Assembly (NCBI GenBank): GCA_964415085.1
Contig: CAYPYI010000031.1
Span: 1-16,330 of the forward strand
Direction of reading: 5' to 3'
DNA length: 16,330 bases
Origin: CAYPYI01 sp964415085
GTDB taxonomy: Bacteria; Bacillota; Clostridia; Tissierellales; Tissierellaceae
Position numbers and translations under genes: made by a program. Of the stretch, positions 7,620 through 15,510 are shown one piece after another. The notes beneath the pieces are model-generated. The model was not told the DNA's origin. It was given only the letters and a program-made list of their open reading frames with translations, and made no database searches. Numbering within the stretch: the first letter of the stretch is position 1; each line of letters begins with the position of its first letter.

Positions 7620-7883
7620 ATGTTAAAAGAAACACTTAATATCTTAAATAGTAATAGAGCTTTTTCAGTAGATAATATTAGTAAAAAATTAAATATTACT
7701 AGTGATATGGTAAAAGATATACTATCTCAACTTGAAAGAATGGGATATATTGATAAAAGCAAAACTAGTTCCTGTGAAACTACAAAATGTGGATCATGTC
7801 CATATGCTAGTAGCTGTAATAAGGAAATAGTTAAATATTATCAGGTAACGGAAAAAGGTATTAATTATTTGAATAAAAATTAA
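7620..7883 (+). CDS. feoC: FeoC-like winged-helix protein with Cys cluster
   Basis: Protein of 87 residues, third gene of the feo operon. Residues 1-47 form a winged helix-turn-helix (LKETLNILNSNRAFSVDNISKKLNITSDMVKDILSQLERMGYI). The wing loop holds four cysteines, Cys52, Cys57, Cys60 and Cys66, spaced CX4CX2CX5C. FeoC proteins of enterobacteria have a similar cysteine-rich wing that binds an iron-sulfur cluster and sense iron or oxygen while acting on FeoB stability. That role is inferred here. The AGGAG ribosome site (7606-7610) overlaps the feoB stop codon, so translation is probably coupled. The sequence is divergent enough that the symbol rests on fold, cysteines and position. A DNA-binding regulator is the alternative. 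Confidence 0.8.
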   Translation: MLKETLNILNSNRAFSVDNISKKLNITSDMVKDILSQLERMGYIDKSKTSSCETTKCGSCPYASSCNKEIVKYYQVTEKGINYLNKN

Positions 7884-7886
7884 AAG

Positions 7887-7925
7887 AAAAATAGATCCAG
7901 AGGAGAAACTGGATCTATTTTTTAT
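7887..7925. terminator. Bidirectional terminator between feoC and TRAP permease
   Basis: A 14-bp perfect stem (7887-7900 with 7909-7922; core ATAGATCCAG) with an 8-base loop has A-runs on the left and T-runs on the right. It works as an intrinsic terminator for the rightward feo operon and for the leftward TRAP operon that ends at 7954. Confidence 0.9.
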
Positions 7926-7953
7926 ATATGCCAAAATTTAGTAATTAACTTTT

Positions 7954-9948
7954 TTATGCTGCTACTTGTCTATCATTTACTCTTTTTCTTTGAAGTAAAT
8001 ATGTTATAACAAGTACTGCTACTCCAAATATATCAGTATAAAGACCTGGTTTTAATAGTGATAATGCAGCTATTATTAACATGATTCTTTCATATGATTT
8101 ACAATTGTCTATAAAGTAGCCTTGAACCCCTGCTGCTAAACAAACTATACCGATTATTGCAGAGATTATCATAGGTAATGCACTTATAAATGGTAGGAAT
8201 ACTATTTGATTTCCTACTACTTCTTTTACTAATATAAGTGATGGGTCTACTGCAAATATATATGGTACTATAAAGGCTGCTATGGCCAGTTTAAAGGCCT
8301 GGATACCAGTCTTCATGGAGTTAGCTCCTGCAATTCCAGCACCTGCATAAGCTGCTAGTGCTACTGGTGGAGTTATATCTGCTACAACCCCGAAATATAA
8401 TATAAATAAATGTGCTGACATTAAGTTTACACCTAATTTTGTTATAGCTGGTACTGCCATTGTAGCCAGTACTATATACTTAGCTGTTGTTGGAAGTCCC
8501 ATACCAAGAATAATAGAAGCTATCATTGTAAAGAATAATGTAAGAAGTAGATTACCTCTTGCTAGAGCTACTATTAATTCTGCTATTCTAAGTCCTAAAC
8601 CTGTCATTGTTACTACTCCTACTATCATACCTGCACAAGCACATGCACAAGCTACACCTACTGCACCTTTAGCACCATCTTCAAAAGCTGCTAAAATTTC
8701 TTTAAATCCAAAGGATTTATCCTTTTTAATAATTGATGCAATTCCTGCTACTATAACACTTATAATAACTGCAACAAAGGCTGCAAGTGTTGGAGTATAT
8801 TGTTTAACTAATAAAAATATAATTATAACTAAAGGAATAAGTAAATATCCTTCTTTTCTCATAATTTTACCAAATTTAGGAAGCTCTTCTCTTGGAAGAC
8901 CTTTAAGTCCAAGTCTTGATGCTTCTAAATGTACCATCATAGCTACAGCAAAGAAATATAATATTGCTGGTATTGTTGCTGCTATTACTATATCTAGATA
9001 TGCAAACCCTGTAAAGTCTGCCATTATAAATGCTGCAGCCCCCATTACTGGTGGCATTATTTGTCCACCGGTTGATGCGGTTGCTTCAACAGCTCCTGCA
9101 AAGGCTGGTTCATATCCTGTCTTTTTCATTAAAGGTATAGTAAATGCACCTGTAGTTACTGTATTTGCAACTGAGCTTCCTGATATTGATCCCATTAAGC
9201 CTGATGCTACAACTGCTGTCATAGCTGGACCACTTTTTAAATGTCCTGTCGCTGCAAATGCTAAGTCTATAAAGAATTTTCCTACTCCCGTTTTATCTAG
9301 GAATGCTCCAAAGAGTATAAACATAAATACAAATGTTGCTGATACTCCTAATGGAATACCCATAATTCCCTCTAATGCTAAGTACATCTGTGATACAATT
9401 CTTTCTAAACTAAATCCTCTATGTGCTAAAAGTCCTGGTAAATGAGGACCCATTTTTGCATATAATAAAAATACTAATGATACTATTGGAAGTTCTGGAC
9501 CTACTACACGTCTAGTAACTTCTAAGGTAAGTAATATTGCAATTATTCCAAAAACAAAATCCATGGTTGTTACATTGGTTCCTTTATTTGCTATTTGTTC
9601 AACAAATACAAATAAATATCCAAATACTAAAATTGTAAGTGCTATAAATACACAGTCTAATATTTTTACTTTATTTTTATCCTTACTCTTTGCTGATGCA
9701 GGATAAAGTAAAAATCCTAGTGTGAATGCAAATATAATATGAAGTGATCTTTGTTTTGCTGATAATAACGTTCCAAAACCTGCTGTATAAAATTGGAATA
9801 TTGACATGGCAATTGCAACAACTGTTGCCACCTTAGCTGCTGGACCTTGTAGGTTTCTTAGTCTTGCAGTTTCTAAATCATACTCAGCCATTAAATCATC
9901 AACATCCATTGCAACGTCAGATTCTGTTATTTTCTTTTCATCACTCAC
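7954..9948 (-). CDS. TRAP transporter fused permease, 4TM/12TM (TAXI type)
   Basis: Membrane component of 664 residues of a tripartite ATP-independent periplasmic-type transporter in which the small (4TM) and large (12TM) subunits are one chain. About 35 acidic cytoplasmic residues come first. A first membrane block runs to about residue 170, and the DctM-like part follows, with GSISGSSVANTVTTG (253-267) and ATASTGGQIMPPVMG (289-303), typical substrate/Na+ site signatures of the fused family. It ends with further helices to QRKRVNDRQVAA. Transport is driven by an ion gradient, usually Na+. Substrates of TAXI systems are poorly known; glutamate, 2-oxoglutarate or other carboxylates are reported for relatives. 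The start is a GTG (9946-9948) 6 bases after AAAGGAGGG, and its GTGA overlaps the upstream TGA stop, showing translational coupling to the DUF1850 gene. Confidence 0.93.
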   Translation of the reverse strand: MSDEKKITESDVAMDVDDLMAEYDLETARLRNLQGPAAKVATVVAIAMSIFQFYTAGFGTLLSAKQRSLHIIFAFTLGFLLYPASAKSKDKNKVKILDCVFIALTILVFGYLFVFVEQIANKGTNVTTMDFVFGIIAILLTLEVTRRVVGPELPIVSLVFLLYAKMGPHLPGLLAHRGFSLERIVSQMYLALEGIMGIPLGVSATFVFMFILFGAFLDKTGVGKFFIDLAFAATGHLKSGPAMTAVVASGLMGSISGSSVANTVTTGAFTIPLMKKTGYEPAFAGAVEATASTGGQIMPPVMGAAAFIMADFTGFAYLDIVIAATIPAILYFFAVAMMVHLEASRLGLKGLPREELPKFGKIMRKEGYLLIPLVIIIFLLVKQYTPTLAAFVAVIISVIVAGIASIIKKDKSFGFKEILAAFEDGAKGAVGVACACACAGMIVGVVTMTGLGLRIAELIVALARGNLLLTLFFTMIASIILGMGLPTTAKYIVLATMAVPAITKLGVNLMSAHLFILYFGVVADITPPVALAAYAGAGIAGANSMKTGIQAFKLAIAAFIVPYIFAVDPSLILVKEVVGNQIVFLPFISALPMIISAIIGIVCLAAGVQGYFIDNCKSYERIMLIIAALSLLKPGLYTDIFGVAVLVITYLLQRKRVNDRQVAA

Positions 9949-10484
9949 TTAAAACCCTCCTTTAAAAAATATTCTAAAACAGGTACTTTTTTAACTTCAA
10001 ATTTCACACCTGTTCTGGGTTGTGTAAAATCTAAAAAATAATATATCTTCCCTTTGATAATTATTCTATGATTAGCTCGTACGGCTCCTGCTTTATATAC
10101 TAAATCATCCATTCTTTGATTAATATCATAAATTCTAAATCCACCATCAATTAATTCAAACTTATAAGGTGTAGTAGCAGGTAGTCCTGCTCCTAAAGAT
10201 TTAAATTTTGATTCTAATAAATAAATATCCTTATCAATAATTTTATATTTTTCCGATACTGTTGTTTGTTGGACAGAGTGAGTATGTTCTACGAAAAATT
10301 CCTCCCCTTTTGAAATTTTCCACATTTTAATATACTCATTATTTTTGTAATTATGCGCATGTAAAACAGTAATTGGGAAAAAAATAATTACTAATAATAC
10401 CAATATTAAAATTATATAAATTAATTTTTTACAACTGGATAAGGTATTGATTTTCTTATCAACACCTACTCCAATTTTTTTCAT
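9945..10484 (-). CDS. DUF1850 membrane-anchored protein of the TRAP operon
   Basis: Protein of 179 residues with a basic N terminus, one membrane helix at about 21-43 and an extracytoplasmic domain. The DUF1850 hallmarks are FFVEHTHSVQQTTVSE (63-78, with His67 and His69) and SLGAGLPATTPY (97-107). The biochemical role is unknown. The family is repeatedly found between the binding protein and the fused permease in TAXI-type TRAP operons, which suggests an accessory subunit or assembly factor. The gene begins 1 base before the binding-protein stop region ends (10484 against 10486) with an AAAGGAA ribosome site. Its stop overlaps the permease start by four bases, so the three proteins are probably made in fixed order. 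No alternative function is supported. Confidence 0.85.
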   Translation of the reverse strand: MKKIGVGVDKKINTLSSCKKLIYIILILVLLVIIFFPITVLHAHNYKNNEYIKMWKISKGEEFFVEHTHSVQQTTVSEKYKIIDKDIYLLESKFKSLGAGLPATTPYKFELIDGGFRIYDINQRMDDLVYKAGAVRANHRIIIKGKIYYFLDFTQPRTGVKFEVKKVPVLEYFLKEGFK

Positions 10485-10485
10485 T

Positions 10486-11478
10486 TTAATTTATTCCTTT
10501 TTCATCATAGTAACGTTTAGAACCTGGGTGCAATTCAATAGGCATACCTGTAATTGCAGTTTCAAGTTTTAAATCATTACCCCTATCGTGCGTTTCAATT
10601 ATTGTATCTCTATGTTCAAATAAAGCTTTTGTAAGTTCATACATCATATCATCATCAAGTTCTGCAGGTACAACTAACATTGCCATTACTGCTGTAGTTA
10701 TGATATCAGAATCTTGATTTTTATAAGTTCCTGATGGTATTACTACCTCAGTATAAAATGGATACTCTTCACTTAATGCTGCTATTTTTGATTTCTCTAT
10801 AGGTACAACTACTATATCTGCAGTTTGTCCTACTTCTGTTACAGCTGATGTTGGTAAACCTGCAGTAACAAATGCAGCGTCTATTTGATTATTCTTTAAC
10901 TGATCTGCTGCCTCTCCAAAAGATAGGTAGTCAGCCTTCCCTAGATCATCATAAGTCATATCATGAGCTGCTAGTATTTGTCTTGCGTTTGCTTCTGTTC
11001 CTGATCCTGGTGCACCTATTGCAACTTTTTTACCTTTTAAGTCTTCAATTGAATTAATATTTGCTCCTTTATTAGCAATTACTTGAATAACTTCTGGATA
11101 AAACATTGCCATTCCCCTGATATTATCTACTGCACCTGAATCCTTGAAGTTTTCTATTCCCTCTGATGCGTAATAAGTAATATCACTTTGAATAAATGCT
11201 ATTTCTGATTCTCCACTTGCAACAAGCCCTATATTTTCTACTGAAGCACCTGTTGATTGAGCGTTTGCTGTTACACCTTCTACATTATCATTAAATATTT
11301 TTGCAATTGCTCCTCCTAATGGATAATATGTTCCTGATGTTCCCCCTGTAGCTATAGAAATGTATTGATCTTTTCCACCGCCACCACCATCTGTACTATT
11401 TTTGTCTCCTCCGCATCCTACTAACATTGTTAATGTTAAAACAATAATCAGCATTACGGAAATACTTTTTTTGTTCAT
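10486..11478 (-). CDS. TAXI-family TRAP substrate-binding lipoprotein
   Basis: Extracytoplasmic solute receptor of 330 residues. The N terminus is a lipoprotein signal: KK, then a hydrophobic stretch ending in the lipobox LVGC (19-22), so Cys22 is predicted to be lipidated and anchored to the membrane. A flexible GGGGG linker follows. The family signatures are IATGGTSGTYYPLGGAIAKI (42-61) at the ligand cleft, AFIQSDI (94-100) and KKVAIGAPGSGTEANARQIL (150-169). It ends near RYYDEKGIN. It captures the substrate and delivers it to the fused permease encoded downstream. The ATG at 11476-11478 has a GGGGGG-type ribosome site. It is first in the operon, behind a promoter with tandem operator-like repeats. 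The substrate cannot be read from sequence; the immunogenic label used for some homologues has no functional meaning. Confidence 0.92.
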   Translation of the reverse strand: MNKKSISVMLIIVLTLTMLVGCGGDKNSTDGGGGGKDQYISIATGGTSGTYYPLGGAIAKIFNDNVEGVTANAQSTGASVENIGLVASGESEIAFIQSDITYYASEGIENFKDSGAVDNIRGMAMFYPEVIQVIANKGANINSIEDLKGKKVAIGAPGSGTEANARQILAAHDMTYDDLGKADYLSFGEAADQLKNNQIDAAFVTAGLPTSAVTEVGQTADIVVVPIEKSKIAALSEEYPFYTEVVIPSGTYKNQDSDIITTAVMAMLVVPAELDDDMMYELTKALFEHRDTIIETHDRGNDLKLETAITGMPIELHPGSKRYYDEKGIN

Positions 11479-11508
11479 TTTTTTACCCCCCTTATTTAGT
11501 ATTATTTC

Positions 11509-11525
11509 TATGCAAACGTTTTACT
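11509..11525 (-). promoter_or_regulatory. LacI/PurR-like operator, copy 1 (TRAP operon leader)
   Basis: The plus strand reads TATGCAAACGTTTTACT, centred on the AAACGTTT core common to LacI-family sites (the E. coli PurR box is ACGCAAACGTTTTCGT; cre sites are related). It repeats at 11543 with one mismatch and lies 31 bases before the receptor start codon. The binding protein is not identified. Confidence 0.6.
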
Positions 11526-11542
11526 AGTCCTTAAAAAAACTT

Positions 11543-11559
11543 TATGCAAACGTTGTACT
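11543..11559 (-). promoter_or_regulatory. LacI/PurR-like operator, copy 2 (at TRAP start site)
   Basis: The plus strand reads TATGCAAACGTTGTACT, the same as copy 1 except for one base, 34 bases away, in the same orientation. It covers the expected transcription start of the TRAP operon. Two operators about three helical turns apart suit cooperative binding or a short loop. Confidence 0.6.
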
Positions 11560-11563
11560 TTTG

Positions 11564-11592
11564 ATTATATACCAATCCTCAAAAAAATTCCA
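11564..11592 (-). promoter_or_regulatory. Probable promoter of the TAXI-TRAP operon
   Basis: A perfect -10 TATAAT (11569-11564 on the minus strand) has only a weak -35 (TGGAAT, 17 bases upstream). The weak -35 could mean an activator is needed. Transcription would begin near 11557, inside operator copy 2. Confidence 0.5.
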
Positions 11593-11753
11593 CTTATTTT
11601 TAAATATAATTAACTTTTATATGTTTTCTCTTTTTGTGTAAATTATAATTAACATTGGTAAGATATTTAAATTTAGATGTTTTATTTAAACCCTTATTTA
11701 CTTTTTTTTTGCTTTTTTTTTATTCTAATGCTACATTCTCTAAAGATACTTTC
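11593..11753. other. AT-rich spacer between TRAP and pncB promoters
   Basis: No gene, RNA or hairpin terminator is seen here. The main feature is a pair of T9 tracts separated by GC (11702-11721), an 11-base period that may bend the DNA upstream of the pncB promoter. Confidence 0.5.
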
Positions 11754-11782
11754 TTGAGATAAATACTTATATATCATATAAT
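11754..11782 (+). promoter_or_regulatory. Promoter of pncB
   Basis: TTGAGA (11754-11759), a 17-base spacer and TATAAT (11777-11782) make a strong vegetative promoter. The leader to the start codon is only about 30 bases, leaving no room for a riboswitch. Confidence 0.8.
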
Positions 11783-11820
11783 ATAAACAATATAACAATC
11801 TATAAAAAAGGAGAGAGGTA

Positions 11821-13281
11821 ATGAGTAAAACTAATTGGACGGACCAAAGAAATCTTTCTATGCTTGCTGATTTTTATGAATTTACTATGGCTAATGGATT
11901 TCTAGAAAATAATGTTTCAAATACAACTGCATATTTTGATATGTTTTTTAGAAAAGTCCCTGATAATGGTGGATTCGCAGTAGCTGCAGGCCTTGAACAA
12001 GTAATAGACTATTTAGAGAATTTATCTTTTACAAGAGAAGATATTGACTACTTTAAAAGTTTAGAAATGTTTAATGATACTTTTTTAAATTATTTAGAAA
12101 ATTTTAAATTCGAATGTGATGTATGGGCAATTCCAGAAGGTACTGCTGTTTTTCCTTCAGAGCCTTTAGTTATAGTTAGAGGGCCTATAATACAAGCCCA
12201 ACTTTTAGAGACTATGATTCTTCTAACTATTAATCACCAATCTTTAATAGCTACTAAAACTAGTAGAATAGTAAGATCAGCTCAAGGTAGAGGGGTATCA
12301 GAATTTGGAAGTAGACGTGCCCATAGCTATGATTCTGCAACTTATGGTGCTAGAGCTACATATATATCAGGTTGTATTGGTACAGCTAACACGCTAGCAG
12401 GTAGAGACTTTGATATGCCTGTAGTAGGAACTATGGCACATAGCTGGGTTCAGCTTTTTGAAAGTGAAATTGAAGCTTTCAGGGCCTATGCTAGAGTTTA
12501 TCCAGATAATTGTTATTTATTAGTTGATACTTATGATGTTTTAAATCAAGGTATACCTAATGCTATAAAAGTATTTAATGAAGAAATACTTCCTAGAGGA
12601 TTTAGACCTAAGGGAATCAGAATTGATAGTGGGGATTTAGCTTATCTATCACGTGAAAGTAGAAAGCTACTTGATGAAGCAGGTTTTTCTGATTGTAAAA
12701 TCATGGTATCTGGTGGACTTGATGAATATATTATACGTGATTTAATAAATCAAGATTCATCTATTGATAGTTTTGGAGTTGGAGAAAGAATGATAACTTC
12801 AAGTTCTGAACCTGTATTTGGAGGAGTTTATAAACTTACTGCTATTGAAGATAATGGACTTATTGTACCAAAAATAAAAATAAGTGAGAATGTTGCTAAA
12901 ATTACTACACCAGGATTTAAACAAGTTCATAGAATCTTTGATAAAGATACGAATAAAGCTATAGCTGATGTTATAACTCTACATGATGAAGAAATAGATT
13001 CTACAAAGCCTTATGAAATTTTTCATCCTATATACACTTGGAAAAGAAAAACTTTGACTAATTTTTATAGTAAAAAGTTGCTAGTACCTATTTTTGAAAA
13101 GGGTAAATTAGTTTATGAAAAACCTAGCCTTAAGGAAATTAGACAAAATTACTTTGATAATCTAGATACGCTATGGGATGAGGTTTTAAGATTTGAAAAT
13201 CCACATGAATATTTCGTTGACCTATCACAGGATCTTTGGGAAATTAAAGATAATTTACTTAAACAAAACAGTAGTAAATAA
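11821..13281 (+). CDS. pncB: Nicotinate phosphoribosyltransferase
   Basis: Enzyme of 486 residues that joins nicotinate to PRPP, with ATP hydrolysis, to give nicotinate mononucleotide, the first step of the Preiss-Handler NAD salvage route in the cytoplasm. The sequence opens with the family start NLSMLADFYEFTMANGFLEN (11-30). It carries FGSRRAHS (162-169), the PRPP/nicotinate site; GTMAHSW (203-209) with His207, the position of the histidine phosphorylated during the cycle; and RIDSGDL (267-273), the phosphate-binding loop. The C-terminal extension after about 400 is usual in Gram-positive versions of this length. The AAAAGGAGAGAGG ribosome site precedes the ATG. It stands alone as a single-gene unit with its own promoter and terminator. 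Nicotinamide phosphoribosyltransferase is unlikely given the motifs and length. Confidence 0.95.
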   Translation: MSKTNWTDQRNLSMLADFYEFTMANGFLENNVSNTTAYFDMFFRKVPDNGGFAVAAGLEQVIDYLENLSFTREDIDYFKSLEMFNDTFLNYLENFKFECDVWAIPEGTAVFPSEPLVIVRGPIIQAQLLETMILLTINHQSLIATKTSRIVRSAQGRGVSEFGSRRAHSYDSATYGARATYISGCIGTANTLAGRDFDMPVVGTMAHSWVQLFESEIEAFRAYARVYPDNCYLLVDTYDVLNQGIPNAIKVFNEEILPRGFRPKGIRIDSGDLAYLSRESRKLLDEAGFSDCKIMVSGGLDEYIIRDLINQDSSIDSFGVGERMITSSSEPVFGGVYKLTAIEDNGLIVPKIKISENVAKITTPGFKQVHRIFDKDTNKAIADVITLHDEEIDSTKPYEIFHPIYTWKRKTLTNFYSKKLLVPIFEKGKLVYEKPSLKEIRQNYFDNLDTLWDEVLRFENPHEYFVDLSQDLWEIKDNLLKQNSSK

Positions 13282-13288
13282 TAAAAAT

Positions 13289-13322
13289 AAGAAGCTAAGA
13301 AAATTTTTCTTAGCTTCTTTTA
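13289..13322. terminator. Bidirectional terminator between pncB and NSS gene
   Basis: A 12-bp stem (13289-13300 with 13308-13319; core GAAGCTAAGA) with a 7-base loop has T-rich sequence after it on the plus strand and TTATTTTTATTATTT after it on the minus strand. It serves the two convergent genes. Confidence 0.85.
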
Positions 13323-13347
13323 TATTTAATTTAACTATAATAACTAA

Positions 13348-14700
13348 CTATATTTGGCCAAATATATTCATTTGATATAAGAATACTAATATTATTTCTA
13401 CTGGAACTAAATATTTAGTAAAGTAATAATAAGTGTTTGTATAACCTATGTCTAATGTGTGATTATTAGTAAGCTCTTTTTCTATATTTTCTCTTCCAAA
13501 AGATTTAACTAAGAATAATACACTTATAAGTGCTGCTGTTGGTAAGAAATAATTTGCTGTTAATTTATCTAAGAAGTCAAAGAAGTTACTTCCAAATATT
13601 GTATATTCTCCTAAAACACCTTGAGATAAAGAAGCAAATATTCCTAAAAATGATATTCCTGCTGTAGCTAGTATAGCTGCTTTTTTTCTGTTTAATTTAA
13701 AGCTATCTACTAAATAAGCTACAACAACTTCAAGTAGAGATATTGTACTTGTTAATGCTGCTAAAGATAAAAGTACAAAGAATAAAAGTCCAAATATATA
13801 TCCTCCATCCATTTGAGCAAATACATTTGTAAGAGATAAAAATACAAGTCCTGCTCCTGATGTTGGATCTACTCCATAAGCAAATACTGCTGGGAATATT
13901 GCTATTCCTGCTAAAAGTGCTATCACTAAGTCTGCAATTGATATTTGAAGAGCAGTTTGTCCTATATTTTCATTTTTGTCCATATAAGAACCATAAGTTA
14001 TCATTATACCCATTCCTAAACTTAATGAATAAAAAGCATGTCCTAAAGCTCCTATAAATACTCTACCATCTAACTTTGAAAAATCCGGTTTAAATAAAAA
14101 TTCTAAACCTTTCATTCCACCTGGTAAACTTATTGCTTTTATGTCTAATATAATTATAAGTACAAGTAGTAATGGTACTAATAATTTTGAAATTTTCTCT
14201 ATTCCTTTTTGCACACCATTAGCAACTATAAAACCTGTTGTAAACATAAATATAAGTTGATATATTATTGGTTTTATTGGATTTGAGATAAAGCTTGTAA
14301 ATAGAAAATTTATCTCATCTGGTGATTTTCCTGCAAATGAATTTGTTGCTGCACTAACTGTATAATGAAGTGTCCATCCTGCAACTACACCATAATATGC
14401 TAATATTAAAAATGCTGTCAATACTCCTAAAACCCCTGATATGTACCAAGGCTTATCCGGATCTAGTTTTTTAAACGATCCTATTGCATCCTTCCCACCA
14501 GCTCTACCTATTATTAATTCACTTGTCATAAGGGGTATTCCAATTATTGCAGTTATTATTAAGTAAATAATTAGAAACGCTCCCCCTCCATACTGACCTA
14601 CAATATATGGGAATCTCCATATATTACCTAAACCAACTGCTGAACCTATCGACACTGCTAACATCCCAAACTTAGAACCGAATCCTTCTCGTTTCTGCAT
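13348..14700 (-). CDS. Neurotransmitter:sodium symporter (NSS/SNF) family transporter
   Basis: Na+-coupled secondary transporter of 450 residues, probably for an amino acid, in the cytoplasmic membrane. Helix 1 contains the family signature SAVGLGNIWRFPYIVGQYGGG (20-40), whose unwound part binds Na+ and substrate. Helix 6 carries FYSLSLGMGIMITYGSYM (223-240), the matching unwound segment. SLAALTSTISLLE (312-324) in helix 8 is the other Na+-site region. The length and about 11 helices match bacterial members such as MhsT (hydrophobic amino acids) and TnaT (tryptophan). The substrate cannot be assigned from sequence. The ATG at 14698-14700 follows AAAAGGAGGGG. It is monocistronic, with a consensus promoter and no visible operator. 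Confidence 0.93.
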   Translation of the reverse strand: MQKREGFGSKFGMLAVSIGSAVGLGNIWRFPYIVGQYGGGAFLIIYLIITAIIGIPLMTSELIIGRAGGKDAIGSFKKLDPDKPWYISGVLGVLTAFLILAYYGVVAGWTLHYTVSAATNSFAGKSPDEINFLFTSFISNPIKPIIYQLIFMFTTGFIVANGVQKGIEKISKLLVPLLLVLIIILDIKAISLPGGMKGLEFLFKPDFSKLDGRVFIGALGHAFYSLSLGMGIMITYGSYMDKNENIGQTALQISIADLVIALLAGIAIFPAVFAYGVDPTSGAGLVFLSLTNVFAQMDGGYIFGLLFFVLLSLAALTSTISLLEVVVAYLVDSFKLNRKKAAILATAGISFLGIFASLSQGVLGEYTIFGSNFFDFLDKLTANYFLPTAALISVLFLVKSFGRENIEKELTNNHTLDIGYTNTYYYFTKYLVPVEIILVFLYQMNIFGQI

Positions 14701-14732
14701 TTGTACCCCTCCTTTTAAGTATATTTCTTCTT

Positions 14733-14761
14733 ACTATAGTACTTTAAAATGGCTTTGTCAA
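14733..14761 (-). promoter_or_regulatory. Promoter of the NSS transporter gene
   Basis: On the minus strand TTGACA (14761-14756), a 17-base spacer and TATAGT (14738-14733) give a near-consensus vegetative promoter. The start is expected near 14727, about 27 bases before the ATG. Confidence 0.85.
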
Positions 14762-14867
14762 GGGATTTGGATAAAATACTTTAACAATGTTATGTGCTAC
14801 CACTTTTATGCAATCATTTTCCTTGTGTAATTTGACAAGTTAGATTGATAAATTAATTATTAAAAAA

Positions 14868-14919
14868 TATTTCTTTGTTAAATTTTAGATAAAAGACTTG
14901 CAATTTTATTTCTTTGTTA
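14868..14919. repeat. Two copies of a 13-base direct repeat in the spacer
   Basis: TATTTCTTTGTTA occurs at 14868-14880 and 14907-14919, 39 bases apart, between the NSS promoter and tadA. In such AT-rich DNA this may be chance. Nothing else is recognised in the rest of the spacer (14762-14987). Confidence 0.4.
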
Positions 14920-14987
14920 TATAATTAACATAGAGAGTTAAATAATTCTCATACTTACTTATTATTTTGCTAATTTACTTTATATAT

Positions 14988-15043
14988 AGAAAGCCTCTCA
15001 TAATTTAATTTCCTAACAATTTTTTATTATGTGAGAGCTTTCT
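14988..15043 (-). terminator. Imperfect hairpin at the end of tadA, possible weak terminator
   Basis: AGAAAGC (14988-14994) pairs with GCTTTCT (15037-15043), and TCTCA (14996-15000) with TGAGA (15032-15036), with a bulged C. The TAAT/ATTA flanks extend the stem. It overlaps the last tadA codons. No T-run follows on the minus strand (TATATATAAAG), so this is not a canonical terminator and may act only as an mRNA 3' end structure. Confidence 0.4.
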
Positions 15044-15496
15044 ACTTTCCCTAAGTTCTTTAAAAAAATTAGACAAAATCATGCTACACTCGTCATGTAG
15101 TATACCTATTTCTAAATCAACATTATGATTTAGAAATTTTTTTTGTAAAATATTAATATTACTTCCACAGCATCCACGCTTTTCGTCCATAGCTGCTATA
15201 TATACTTTTTTTATTCTAGAATTAACTATTGCCCCTGCACACATTGCACAAGGTTCAAGTGTCACAAACAACTCACAGTCTATAAGTCTCCAGCTATCTA
15301 AATACTCACTAGCTTCTTTTATAGCTATTAACTCAGCATGAGCTAAGGGGTCCTTTTTTGTCTCAACTAAGTTATGACCCCTTCCTATAATTTTATCCTT
15401 ATATACAACAATAGCACCTATGGGAACTTCATAGATGCTATAAGCTTTTTGTGCTTCTTTCAAAGCTTCATTCATGTAGTTTATTTTTTTATCCAT
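15005..15496 (-). CDS. tadA: tRNA-specific adenosine deaminase TadA
   Basis: Zinc-dependent enzyme of 163 residues that converts the wobble adenosine 34 of tRNA-Arg(ACG) to inosine, allowing it to read CGU, CGC and CGA. The deaminase site is visible: LAHAE (51-55), with His53 as zinc ligand and Glu55 as proton shuttle, and EPCAMC (81-86), with Cys83 and Cys86 as the other ligands. The N-terminal VPIGAIVV strand and C-terminal SNFFKELRESRK are family-typical. Start choice: the ATG at 15494-15496 is 6 bases after AGGTGA. A TTG at 15500-15502 in frame would overlap that ribosome site and is rejected. The gene follows tRNA-Arg(CCU) by only 14 bases. A free-base cytidine or guanine deaminase is less likely given the length and motifs. 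Confidence 0.94.
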   Translation of the reverse strand: MDKKINYMNEALKEAQKAYSIYEVPIGAIVVYKDKIIGRGHNLVETKKDPLAHAELIAIKEASEYLDSWRLIDCELFVTLEPCAMCAGAIVNSRIKKVYIAAMDEKRGCCGSNINILQKKFLNHNVDLEIGILHDECSMILSNFFKELRESRKLSHNKKLLGN

Positions 15497-15510
15497 AAAC
15501 AATCACCTAT

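Noticed and set aside
11509..11559. Classical CcpA cre sites upstream of the TRAP operon
   Set aside because: The CG-centred core fits, but several outer positions of TGWAANCGNTNWCA mismatch in both copies, so a generic LacI-family operator is the safer call.
11783..11820. Riboswitch or attenuator in the pncB leader
   Set aside because: The leader from the predicted start to the ATG is only about 30 bases and shows no structure.
14701..15004. Possible SRP RNA (ffs), which follows tadA in some Clostridia
   Set aside because: The spacer is almost entirely A/T and lacks the GC-rich hairpin and GGTGAACC-type motifs of SRP RNA.
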